DNA from: Ailanthus altissimus
Lineage: Eukaryota > Streptophyta > Magnoliopsida > Sapindales > Simaroubaceae
DNA: 64,000 nt
Direction: 5' to 3'
Assembly (NCBI GenBank): GCA_946807835.1
Contig: OX327695.1
Location: forward strand, 30,406,001-30,470,000
The notes under the pieces were generated by a model. That model ran no database searches. It had not been told where the DNA came from and saw only the letters and a list, made by a program, of their open reading frames with translations. This document shows positions 35,149-47,052 of this stretch, one piece after another. The translations under genes and the position numbers were made by a program. Position 1 is the stretch's first letter. The number at the start of each line of letters is the position of its first letter.

Positions 35149-36547
35149 TGATGCAATATTTCTATATCTTAAAATTGAGTGCAAGTATACACTATCGTAT
35201 GCAAGTACTAAAGGGACTTATAAAGTCGAATGTCGAACCCACAAAGATAATTTTTATTTTTTACTAAGTACTAAAATTATATCTTTCTTGTAATTATTCA
35301 AAAAAATCAATTTTTAATTTTGCAATGAATTTAAGTAAAATAAAAGTGTAAAAAATAAATTACACAATTTAAATAAAATAAGAAGATAGCAATATAAAGA
35401 AAAGCCTAGGGTTAATTACTATCCTTCAATATGTTTTCTAAAGATTAATCCTTTTAATATTTATATCTCTCAATTTTTATTATTGGTCAAGACACTAATA
35501 TATTCATAAGCCTCTTCCAATGTCATGCAAGTATATCCCAATTTACCAAATACCTATATTCCTATGATACTTGTAATAAATTAAGATTCATTAAGAACAA
35601 ATCTTATTGACCATACATGCCAATTAGGTATATTTATATCCTAATTCGAAACTTGCATATGCAACATTGAATGTTTCTCTACAATCATGCATCAAATTAT
35701 CTAGGTCTAAATACAATGATGCCTCTTCCAAGTTTATCAAAGTATTATCAATTCAATCACAATATTGATCAAATATAATGAAGCATTAAGAACAAATAAT
35801 TTGAATAATGAAGAATTGAGTTCAAATAAATATTAAAAAGATTCAACAATTAAGCTCACATATTGAGTTCAAGTAATAACCTTAGAAAATAAATTTAGCT
35901 TATGATAACAAGAGAATTATAGCTGAAAAATAAAATAAACATGATACAACCAAAAGCAAACCAATATAGATGTCAATTCGCAGTTGATTGATACATCAAA
36001 AATTCGTCAATTATCTCTTACTTCTCTCTCTAAAAATTACTTTTCTTCACTGTGTTGTGGCTCTAAGAGCCCTAAATTGTGTCTCTCATTTAAGTTTGAA
36101 ATAAGAAGCCTTTATATAAGAATTGATTGGCATATTTAAGTTATACTTCTTTTAGGTTTACTGTAGCACAACTATTGTTTATGAGGTACTATTCCACGCA
36201 CTGTTCACGAGTTATTGTTCATACGCGACTGTTTACTGCTGGAGCGAAATTATTTGAGCACTGGGGCGCTGAAACTTCGTTGGGGCGATATACTGTTTAT
36301 CGCTGGGGCAACAACACTGTAGCAAGGCACTGTTCCAGGGGGGGGGTGGGTGGAGGGGTACTGTAGCAATGTACTATAGCATTTTATGTTTTGTCTTGTT
36401 TTTTTTAGATTTTCATTTCCAATTACTTCATTGACTTCAACCCTACAAAATAACAATTAAACATATAAAAAGCCTAATATTCTTATTAAAATTAGCATTT
36501 AATCAAGTTAAGATAGTGAAAATAATGGATATAATTTACGCTTATCA
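35149..36547. mobile_element. Solo LTR in copia relic 3, family L2 copy 2
   Basis: A 1,399-bp block starting TGATGCAATATTTC and ending CGCTTATCA, flanked by exact CTGAT repeats (35,144-35,148 and 36,548-36,552). Excision restores the minus-strand copia sequence YASAVRSLMYAMMC. It carries GAGTGCAAGTATACACTATCG near its left end, like the copy in the pararetrovirus. A stretch at about 36,160-36,370 is rich in ACTGTTCA, ACTGTAGCA and CTGGGGCG motifs. Confidence 0.9.
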
Positions 36548-37179
36548 CTGATGCATATAGTATATTAGACATTCTAACTCTTTTATCTTCCGTCTGAGAA
36601 GACATTCTATTCAAAAGATAAACACCATGTTTGAAAGGTATGTTAACTGTCTTACAGTTAATGAAATTTTACCTTTCCAAGACACTACCAATGTACAATG
36701 ACTAGGAGAGTCTTATCAGCTTCCTAGTTTTATCTCTATAAAACTTTATACCCAATATATAGGAAACTTGTCTCAAATCTTTCATAAAAATATTTTTACT
36801 CAAATATCTCCTAACATATTGTAATACATTGATATCATTCATGATTATCAGCATGTTATCAACATAAAGCACTAAGAAGATTATTATGCTCCTACTGACT
36901 TTTTTATATTAGAGGTGGGCAATTTCAGGTTTGAAAAATTTTGAACTATTTACGAACCCATTCAGGATGGAGAAAAGTGTCCCGTTCAAGACATTTTTTG
37001 AGTCGAACGAGAATTTTTCAATTTTTGTTCTCATTAAAACAGTGTAGTTTAGATTTGGGATGGGTCAAATTTTTTTAAAATTTTTTAACATTAAAATGGT
37101 GTAATTTTAATTTAGGATGTGTCGAGTTGGGTTGGGAAATTTTGAATTATCATTAAAAAATAAAAAAAATGCAAATTCA

Positions 37180-38230
37180 ATTTTGATTTCAAATGTATTA
37201 AATATTATTATTTCAAATTCAATTGCGTTAAAAGTTATTATTTCGAATTCAATTTGAATTTAAATTATGTTAAATGTTATAATTTGATTAATTTTGAAAT
37301 CGATTCGTTTCAAATCTAATTACGTTAAACATTGTAATCTCAAATTCAATTACGTTAAATGTTGTAATCTCAAATCTAATTTTGAGTTGAAATACGTTAA
37401 ATATTATAATTTTAAATTTTAATTAGATATAAATACATTAAATATTATTATTTCAAATCTAATTTTGATTTTAAGTACATTAAATATTATAATTTCAAAT
37501 CTAATTTCCAGTTTAATTAGTAATTACGTTAATATTATCGAGTTCAATTACGTTAAATATTAACTATTTAAAGTACGTTAAATATTATTATTCTAAATTC
37601 AATAAATTAAATGTTATAAAATTATAATTTAATTAATTATAAAATTGATTCGTTTAAAATTTAATCACGTTAAATATTATTAAATGCAATTTTGAGTTCA
37701 ATTACATTAAATATTAACGATTAAAACTACGTTAAATGTTATTTTTTTAAATTTAATTACATTAAATATTATAATTTAATTAATTTTAAAATCGATTTAT
37801 TCCAAATCCAATTACATTGAATACCATAATTCTAAATCCAATTTCGAGTTCAATTACGTTAAGTATTATCGATTTAAACTACATTAGATGTTATTATTAT
37901 AAATTTAATACATTAAATATTATAAACTTATAATTTAATTAATTTTGAAATCAATTCGTTCTAAATTCAATTACGTTAAATATTATAATTTTGAAACTAC
38001 GTTAAATGTTATTATTCTAAATTTAATTACATTAAATGTTATAATTTGACTAATTTTAAAATAAATTCGTTTCAAATCTAATTACGTTAAATATTATAAT
38101 TTCAAATCTAATTTTGAGTTTAATTAAGTTAAAAATTATTGAGTTCAATTACATTAAATATTATCGACTTAAAATAAATTACATTAAATGTTATTATTCT
38201 AAATTTCAAATTCAATTATTCCAAACTAAG
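37180..38230 (-). repeat. AT array inside hAT copy C
   Basis: About 1 kb of degenerate units with the core AATTACGTTAAATATTATAATTT. This is the same unit as at 13,990-15,640, read on the opposite strand. It sits between the left terminus and the C-terminal end of the transposase. Confidence 0.85.
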
Positions 38231-38619
38231 TTAATATGTTTTTTTAAAAAAACTTTGACAGAATTTCCCTTAATTTTTGAACATTTCCTTAAATTATAAT
38301 AACTTGCTAAAAACTATAGCACTTCAATACAAAATAAAATATTGTATACATCATTTGAATAACAAGTTTTACTATTGCTATGGTGTCAGTGCTGGTGGAC
38401 GCTCTTGAATTGACAAATGCGCAAACTCTATATTAAAAAAAAAACAAGTAAAAATTTAAAGTAAAACTATAGAAGTATAAAATTAAAATTTTGTTATAGT
38501 AATTCTCTTTTTTTTACTTGTTTCTAGTTGATTATAATATTCAACATTTGCAAGTAATCCTTCTTCTTTTTTCGCTTTATCTATCAAAAGTGAAACTCGT
38601 ATCCAATTTTGTCTACATA

Positions 38620-40492
38620 TCAAGCCCTCAACTACCTTCGAAGTCAACGAACTCCGAAATGAATAAAAAATACGACATCCAGTCTGAAAGCTGACTCAAA
38701 GGCCATAATAGATACGAGTATAGCAAGCACATTCTAGCTATACGTGACAAAATCGAATATCTCTCAGCATTCAACCTCCACCACTGTAAAACATCAAAAT
38801 GTGGGTAGCAAGGATTCTTAAGATCCACTAAGTATCTTTCCACCTCTTGCACTTCTTCCATTTCTATATTGTCCTTTGCAAGCCCAATGTATTCACTTCA
38901 AAGGTCATCGTGCTGCAAAACATCTCAAACTAGTGAGGCTGATGGGCCACAAAATAATTGTAACTATGAAACAAGTATGCTACTACTACTCCTAACACTA
39001 ACAACAGTACCCCTAGCACTAGATGTAGTAGACTTTGATTTGGCATGCAATGGACTGTAGGCATCATAAAGCCTAAACAACAAATCCTAGCTGAGAGGCT
39101 TCATTTCTTCAACTCTTGCACCGTCATCACCAAAGAATTTTGCAAAACAAAGTTCAACGAACTGCATCTTGCGTCGTAGATCAAGTCAAGTACCAATTAT
39201 CAGCATCTTATTAATCCTCTCTGTGGATTCTCAATATTTATCAAACTTTAACCTTATCTTGTTTGTTATGGCTCCTAAAGAAAAGTTATCACTCTGAATT
39301 AATTTTATTAAACGGAAATGTATCATGCAAATCTCATTTAAACAATCAGTAGCTGTCACACTTAATGAAACACTAAATTTTAATGTCACTTCATAAAAGG
39401 ATTGTAAAAATGATACGAAATGCTCGGCATTCTCCCAATTCGAGCTTACTGGTGGCCATTGTTTTCTCTTTCCATCTTCCTCCTCTCATATAGACAATCA
39501 TATTCTATCATTATATCAAAAGCCTTTTGATATTTCAATGCAGTTGTCAATATTAAGTAGGTGAAATTCCACCTAGTTGGTACATCTAACACTACACTTC
39601 CTTTGTGCTTAATCTTCTGCCTTTTCACATAATACTTAAAGGCTTCTAACTCTCATTTAAATCCTTCAACCAATTTGTCATAATTAAATTTAAAATGTGT
39701 GCACAACAACGCATATGTATGTATTCTCCATTCAAAACTAATGAATCATCTTTATAACTTTTCAATCTTTTCCTAAAAAAAGATATAGCAACATCGTTGG
39801 CACTTGCATTATCAACTATTACAGATTTTCTTAATACCTCAATCTAACAAATAATTCTCTAACTGTTTCCCGATCGTTTCTCATTTGTGATCTGAAATAG
39901 GAGAAAAACTCAAAAGCCTCATATGCAAATGCCAATTACTATTTATGAAGTAAGCTATGACAATCATATAACTGTGATTATGAGTAGAAGTTCAAATGTC
40001 GACAGTCAAGCTCACTCATTGCTAATCAATCAAACTCTTCAACAAGACTTTCTCCAAACCAAACAACTCAATTGCATCTCTTATTATGGTTCTACGAGAT
40101 GGAACATTAAATCTAAGAATTGCTATGCTGTTATAATAGCGAAACCCAATATTCTCCACAAAACTAAAAGGCAACTCATCTATCACCACTATTTTAACAA
40201 GTGTTTATCGATATGATGTTTGACTTCATCATCTGAATACAACATTACTACCCTTTTCTTCTTCTTCTTCTATAATAAGTTCTTTACCAAAATTTTTTTG
40301 CTGCTCATCAATTATCTTTTTCTTGTACTTAGCACATCTCATTACATACTTTAACATACCACTAGTTCCATGATTTGTCGAATGACAATCAATCAACTTA
40401 CTACAATGATTGCACTTTATTTTATCTTTTATCATTTTATTTTTCTTAACATGCAACCAAACATTTGATCTTTGTGTTTGTGTTTGTGGCAC
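38620..40492 (-). pseudogene. hAT transposase pseudogene
   Basis: Three segments of a hAT (Ac-like) transposase appear in order on the minus strand. A BED-type zinc finger lies at 40,280-40,492 (SNVWLHVKK, CNHCSKLI, then GTSGMLKYVMRC; the spacing of C..C and the later basic residue fits, though the usual histidine position is changed). The catalytic middle lies at about 39,450-39,810 (SANDVAISFFRKRL, then LDVPTRWNFTYLIL and ALKYQKAFD). The C-terminal hATC dimerisation domain lies at 38,628-38,861 (HFDVLQWWRLNAERYSILSRIAR). Stops and shifts separate them, so it is inactive. The protein would bind element ends and cut DNA, leaving 8-bp duplications, which match the flanks seen here. Confidence 0.88.
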
Positions 40493-40686
40493 ATGCCTTT
40501 TATTTTTAATCTCCTTTGTGCTTATCTTTAAATTTTGTATGAGAATGTAAGTCTACAATATTATTATTCGTTGAAATTAAATCTGAGTTCATTATTTACA
40601 AATAAATAAATTCAAATAAACTATTAAAAAATAAAAAAATATTATTATTTTATTTAAAAAATAGTAATCTTTGCTAACATTAGCAT

Positions 40687-40706
40687 ATATATATATATAT
40701 ATATAA
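40687..40706. repeat. TA microsatellite
   Basis: A run of about ten TA dinucleotides within hAT copy C, upstream of the transposase in its sense. Confidence 0.9.
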
Positions 40707-42338
40707 TGTCATATAATATAGATTAAAAAGTGATGAGACAAATTAAAAATTCTTATATGAAGAAGCTATAAATTATAAATGTTATGATATTACATTGATA
40801 TGTATATAAATTATATCAGCGACGGTGAAAGTGAGAGAGAAACACTCACGAGCCTTCTGCATTTTTCACTCTTTCTTTTGAGTTTCTCTTTCATTTTTTT
40901 TATAATTTATATTTTGTAATGTAGTGCAAGCACATGCCGGTACAGAAGAAGAAAAAATTAAAAAAATATTGTAAGTTTGAAAATTTTTCATTTGGTTTTA
41001 GGGGTGGGGGCCGTGGGGTGCACTGTGTAGGAAGAAGAAGAAAAAAATTTTAAATAAGAAATTTTTATTCTAAATGAGGTGTAAATTAATATTCGTTTTT
41101 GTCATGATCCAAAATTTTGGGATGGATTAAAATGGAAATGAAAATTTTGCCTACCCTTATTTTATACACATAATCTTTATTTTTTTTTGTTTTATGAAAC
41201 TAATTTTTTAAATTATTTTATTAAAATAATGATTCTAATTTCGAGAGACTTGTTTAAGTTTATAAATAAATTTTTTCAGTCTGTTTATTAGACTAGAGGT
41301 TAGGCTGGACATAAAATTTTCAGGTTGTTCTATTTATATTTCTTTTTTGAGATATCCATTTAAGAATGTCGTCTTTACATCTATCCTTCAAATTTTAAAG
41401 TCATAATATGTAATTATTGTCAATAAAATTCGAATTAACTTTAACATTGCTACTGGTAAATTTTTTTTCTCAATATCGATCACTGATCATTGAGTATAAT
41501 TTTTTGCTACCAGCCGAGTTTTGAAGGTCTCTACCTTCTCTTCGAGCCTGCCCTTTCACTTATAAATCAATTTACAACTAATATGAACTATTCATCTGAG
41601 AAGCTCAATCAAGTCTTAGACTTAATTTTGATACAGCAAATCAATTTTAAATTTTATGACTTCTTGCATTTTTTTGCATCGATGTCTAACATCGTTTCTC
41701 TATAGGTTAAATGATCGTTTTTTTCGAATAAGAAAACTCCAAAAACACCTTTAGATATCTGACCATACCTGACAGGTGGCCTTGATGTTCTTTCTAACCT
41801 ACGTGGAGGGTGTGTTAAAGGTATACTACTCGTTTGAGCTTGAGTTTCCATCCTTGATTCATTTACTTCTTGATTGACTTTATCAAGTTCAATATTTATA
41901 CAATCTTCACGATCTATAAGAAATTATTTCCCTAAGAAAGTGGCATTACGAGCAATGAATCTCAATTTTAATTTTAATTACGTTAAATATAGTTTCAAAT
42001 TGAATTTCAATTTCAATTATGTTAAATGTTGTAATTTCAAATCTAATTTAATATTAATAGTTTAATTAGTCTTCAATATCAATTTGCTTAAATAAAATTA
42101 TGAATACAAATTAAGATAAAATATTTTTAAAAAGTTTATAATTTATTAATTTACTTGTAAATTTAGAAAACTTATGTTAAATTAACTTATAATTTATTAA
42201 TTAACTAATAAAATTTAGTCTTTACTTATATTTTTTAAAAACAATTAAGGTAAAAAAAAGGGTTTGGGACGGGCTCAGGACAGGAAATGTTTGAGATGGG
42301 ACCGAGACATTCGAGTCCCTCATTTTCTATCCCGAACA

Positions 42339-44622
42339 TGTAATATCCTCCTCACCTGCATTTCCTTAAAACGAAATCAAAGAATACTACTATTTTTCTT
42401 GTAAAACTTTAATATTAAAATAAATTTTTATTTTAAAACTAAATGGACAAAGTCTTCTCTAAAAATTAGACTTCCTACCATCTGTTACAAAAAAAAAAAA
42501 AAAACACTCCTAATCATTCTGTTTCTCAATTTAACTCCTGTTACTCAATCATAGACCCACTATACAACTTTTAGCTCACGGAGGTCAATTATTCACTCAA
42601 TTTAATCAAATACATCGTAAGATTGAAAGAATATATACAATTTATTATTTACACTAAAAAACAGTTCTTGATTATACATACACATGTGCATGTAATAAAA
42701 TATCTATCCAAATTATATAAATAAAGGATGTGACTAATCTGAGTTGCTTACAGATATGGTTTCTCTCTTTAGTCTTAAATACTGGCAACTCTATTGCATG
42801 CGCGTGGTAAATCTAATACGCTAAGCAAAAAATTACTTAATGGATGTATACAAAAGTTGAAACAATACAATTTATTAATTCAAATAATGTACAAATAATA
42901 GAATCAATTATTATCACTTATCACAATGTCGACATGATAGGTTAAAATTTGTCAAAATATTTAAATCAATTAATCAAAACACAACATATATTTTAAATTA
43001 AAATTTAATTTGTCATATACGTGCTTAAATCATTACATGTGATCTTAGTAGGCGTCCAAAATAAACACTAACACGATACTATGGATGGGCCAAAGGGATA
43101 TCAGATGGTGATCCGGCATCGGTCACTCGGTGACTACCCGCCGGATCCAGATCAAATTAAAGTATATGTCGGATCAAAGATACTGATTAGAATCACTAGA
43201 GATACAGAACAGTGTAGTACTGCTATAACACTTTATTGACATGTCAACTACCAATCCCTATATACCAATATTCAAGTTTACCCAAGGCTCTTTAATAATT
43301 TAATAATCATATTATATTAAACTCAATTTTTTTTCTTCTGAATATTCATAATTAGACTCAAAAATATTCAAATATTAACATATAGATCATAAACTTTCAA
43401 GAATTCATATACAGGTCTTAATTTTTTTCAAAAATTCACATATAAGTCTCATTTTTTAATAACACACATATAAGTCCAAATTTTTCAATATTTCACACAT
43501 AAGTTCAAAATTTTTATTAATTCACATTTGGGTTCAAATATTTACACAATTTCACATAGATCCAAATTTTACCCAAGTTCACATTAGGTCCAAATTTTAT
43601 CTAATTTCACATATAGGTCTAAATTTTATTCAATTTACATATAGGTAATACTTAATATTAAAAACACATTTAATTCACTTAGAACCAATACAATAATTAA
43701 TTAAATATACTATTTACATTTAAGTATCCATCAAATAATTTAATTACATAATTATACACTAATGCCCTAAAACAAAAATTTAAGTTCAACTTAAGTGTAC
43801 ACCAAACCTTAAACAACATTTGAGTGGCATTCACTTCTTCTCTTTCTCCTTTTCTTGGCCCTCCCTTGCCAAGCCTTCACCTTAATATTCAAAAATACAC
43901 AAATAATTAATAAAATTTTAATTAATCCCACTAAAATGTAAAAACCCCTAATTCTAAATGACAATTAAAATTACAAACCCCTTAAATCGCAAATCTATAT
44001 TCAATTAAATTTTTTCTACTAACTCACATTGAATTCCACCTTTCTACTTAAAAATAATCCTTGAAACTTGATGGAAATGAGTTTAATTAAGGGTTGGGGG
44101 CTTGATTTACTAAGGAAAGTATGTAGAATTATTGAATTTAAAGGGAAATAAAAGAAAAATAGAGAGAAAATGCAAAGGGGGAAAACAACACTATGCTTGC
44201 AAAAATTGGTATTTTTCCACACTATTCCCTTTATATACTCATCAATTTTCTTGTCAAATTTGTCTTCAACTAAATCTAAAACTACAAAAATGCCATTAAT
44301 TAGAAATGATGGTATTTAATTGATTCAAAAATTTAAATAACTATTTACTAACTAAACTAGTTAAAATCTAATTAAAAAGTAACCAATTCTACCACTTCTC
44401 AATTCATTTGGTAGCCAATTACTATTGATTTATGATCAAGTGTTGAAAAAATATAAATGGCTCGGGCTTTAATTATATGAATCCATTCATAACATACCAA
44501 CACTTTTTCAACCAATCAAAATTTTTCATTTTCTTTGACAAATAAATTTGATCATAATAAAAAAATTTAATTTTAATAAATAAAAAATTAATTCTAATAA
44601 ATAAATATTCTAAGGTATTATA
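42339..44622. mobile_element. Solo LTR, about 2.28 kb, inside hAT copy D
   Basis: It starts TGTAATATCCTCCTC and ends AAGGTATTATA, an imperfect inverted pair of the TGTAATACC...GGTATTACA type common in long gypsy LTRs. It is flanked by GAACA (42,334-42,338) and AAACA (44,623-44,627). Removing it joins the two halves of the hAT subterminal region. On the minus strand a TATA-like sequence lies near 44,230. The superfamily is inferred from the ends only. Confidence 0.6.
43380..43660. repeat. Degenerate minisatellite, about 30-bp unit
   Basis: About eight to nine units built around TTCACATATAGGTCCAAATTTT with substitutions and length changes. The repeats lie inside the solo LTR. The later copies, near 43,600, are the most alike. 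Confidence 0.75.
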
Positions 44623-44708
44623 AAACATGTCCTGATCCTGTCACATCCTGTCCCATCCCAAAATTTTTGAGACGAAATGAGTTGGGTCAGAACTTTTACC
44701 CACCCTTA

Positions 44709-46828
44709 TTTAATTACGTTGTTATTTTATTTTTTATGTAATTTAAAAAATAAACATACTCTCATCCTTTAAAATTATTTGAGTCATTTACATGATAAAA
44801 GAAATAAATTCCTGAGTGTATTTTTATTTTTCAAATTAAGTAAAGGATAATTAAAATTAAAACTACCATCAAAATGTAATTTATGTAAACCTCAAGAGGT
44901 GACAGCGTTAATATCCCCTTGCAAATGTTTAACGAAAAACAATTTTATTAATTCGGTGACAGAAATTGCATCCTAAAATTGCTAACATATAAAAGTAACA
45001 AACTACATCACACAAATATGTTATGATTGAAGCAACTTTTTTTTTTTAAACTTATGTTTTGTAATTTTTTATAAAGAAATATAACGAATAGCCTATGTAA
45101 AAAGTCATAATTTTTTATAGTAAATTTATTTTGGTTAATCTTTATTAATTAAGAAGATAATAAATAAACGAAATTATCTTTATTAATAACATAACTCAAA
45201 AAACTTATTGTTTGAGTCATAAAATCAACTAAAAGAATGGTTATTATTGTTTAAATAGATTTAAAAAAATACAATACAGATTGTTAACAAAGTACTTTTA
45301 TGAATCATTCTAAATTTTTTTATATGATTATTTCTTATATTTATTGTTGTTTGTATATATAAGGACAGTGAATAATGTATTTTTGATTTTTTTGTATTTA
45401 GTTTATAAAAATATAGATATAAAAATATAATGATAGTGTATTGTGATGAAGTGGAGAAAAAATAAAGTATATTGACGAAAAAATGTGATAAATTAGAGGA
45501 AAAGAATAAATCGAGAACGAAGAAAAGGAGATCAAAATACCTCATGCCTTACATAACGTGCAAGGTACATGACTCAGTCACACACTATTCCTCACGCCAT
45601 GCGGTCAGGCGCGGCCCCTTCTTGCACCACACGCGACATATTTTGAGTTTCTTTTTCTTTTTTATCTTCGATTTCATTTTTTTTGTTAATGTTTTTTGAA
45701 AATTTCACTTCTTAATAGGTATTTTTAACTTCTAATCTTAACAATGCGAGTGCTTAAATACACTATCTACTTATTCTTATACTCGAATTTTTTAAAGTGT
45801 TATTTGAGTGAGTTTTTTAAAAAAATAATGGAAAAGAAGTAAAATATGTTTTTGGGGTATAATGGTATGAATTTGAACTTTATGGTTATTAAAAATTGCA
45901 TTTCAATTTTGTGTTCTATACAAATTTATGAGTTTAAAATTAGGTCTATTTGTGTACTTTTTTTTTTGTCTAATATTTTAAAATATTTTTTATTTACTTC
46001 ACCTAAATTTTTATGAGAACAAACTGACACAATAGTTAATAAGAATTAGAAAAAAAAAAAGCAAAAGAAAAATAGAACTAATTAACTATGTATTAATACA
46101 AAGCATAACTAGACAATTTGGATACTTATATGTATATATATATAGATAAATATAATTAGCCATCAAATGAATGAGTAACATTATGATAATGTAAAAAAAT
46201 AAAAAACAGAGTAACATTCCACATTCCATAATCTCAACTTTGTACAGTGAATAAACCTTCGGTCCTCCTTAAACTCAAATTACTATAAAAAGATATACCA
46301 TAATAAAAATTAGAAAAACTAATTGTAATCTATTAAGAATGTGAAATTAAATTGAAATGTAACTTTTATGTGAAATTAAATTGAAATATAACTTTTGTAA
46401 ATGATTTGATATCTATTTACAGTCAATTTAAAATATATAACAACTAACAAGTGTTAAAAATGTCAGATTGCTAAAGTTTGTATGTTTCGTAATATTTTAT
46501 AAAGCCAGATGTCAAGCAAATGGCGTATCGCCACGTCGAAAGCTAAAGAGGAGTTTCCAAAATCTTCGAGCAAAAAGGTGAAGCCTCACTGGTAGCACAG
46601 GGCATCAGAGCAGCGAAGCTGAGGGAGTCACAGTACAAAGTCGGTCGGCCCCTTGTAATATTAGCGTCAATCGTCATCGTCTGATTATAAATAGAGATGG
46701 TAAGCTGATGATTAAGTTCCCCCCACCACCATAACCACTCACTCAATCTCAGCCTCCTTCCTCCACAACCAAGACTAGAAAAGAGTGAGTGAGTCATGTA
46801 ACAAAATGTCTTATCAGTAATATTATAA
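44709..46828. other. AT-rich intergenic DNA
   Basis: No gene is supported. Frames at 45,261-45,699 and 46,543-46,797 are on both strands, low-complexity or without family resemblance. The last 500 bp is the upstream region of TLP2. Confidence 0.5.
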
Positions 46829-46829
46829 A

Positions 46830-46838
46830 TATATAAAA
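46830..46838 (+). promoter_or_regulatory. Candidate TATA box of TLP2
   Basis: TATATAAAA lies about 215 bp before the ATG at 47,053. A CT-rich and CACC-rich leader follows. Support is by position only. Confidence 0.5.
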
Positions 46839-47052
46839 GGGAAACTTCTTGGTGTTATATTGTTACAATACCCACCACCACCAGTAATTCTTCTTCTTCT
46901 TCATTTTTCTTAATTTGAATCATCCATTATCTTTCCAACACTCGCAACCAAAATTTAACTACTCTAACCATTAATTCTCTCTTGACAATACAATTTCCTG
47001 ACCATTCTTATTAAACATTAATCATTTAACAGAGAGACAACGTTAGTTTGTC

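Larger units (their letters stand above)
36910..41159 (-). mobile_element. hAT-like transposon with transposase remnant, copy C
   Basis: A 4,250-bp element starting TAGAGGTGGGCAATTTCAG and ending GAAAATTTTGCCTACCCTTA. The inverted termini agree over TARRGGTRGGCAA. It is flanked by TTTTATAT (36,902-36,909) and TTTTATAC (41,160-41,167), an 8-bp hAT-type duplication with one mismatch, inside copia relic 3. It contains the 42-bp AT array near its left end and a minus-strand transposase pseudogene. This makes it the probable relative of the autonomous source for the non-autonomous copies nearby. Confidence 0.9.
34720..41963 (-). mobile_element. copia relic 3, host of two nested insertions
   Basis: Minus-strand copia. 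From 41,963 downward it shows the end of integrase and linker (RNATFLGK; then PPRRLERTSRPPVRYG at about 41,780), the RT start with MDVKTTFLNGYLKKEI (about 41,330-41,400), a hAT element (36,910-41,159), RT with LVLYVDNMLIIMND (about 36,840), then a solo LTR (35,149-36,547). Beyond it lie SLMYAMMCMRPDIGMAVS (about 35,070-35,130) and RNase H with SWKSSKQ and DSTTEIEY (about 34,850-34,900). All frames are broken. Upstream of 41,963 it is cut by another hAT-like relic. Confidence 0.8.
41964..44708. mobile_element. hAT-like relic, copy D, split by a solo LTR
   Basis: A short array remnant (about 41,965-42,060) and a GGGACGGGCTCAGGACAGG subterminal region (42,260-42,338) continue after the inserted LTR as CCTGTCCCATCCC. 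The relic ends with the right terminus TTTTACCCACCCTTA at 44,708. No left terminus is found where copia relic 3 stops at 41,963, so the left end was lost. Without the LTR the relic is under 0.5 kb plus flanking AT-rich DNA. Confidence 0.6.

Noticed and set aside
46543..46797. Minus-strand 84-codon frame upstream of TLP2
   Set aside because: No motif, no splice partner, and it overlaps the TLP2 promoter region.
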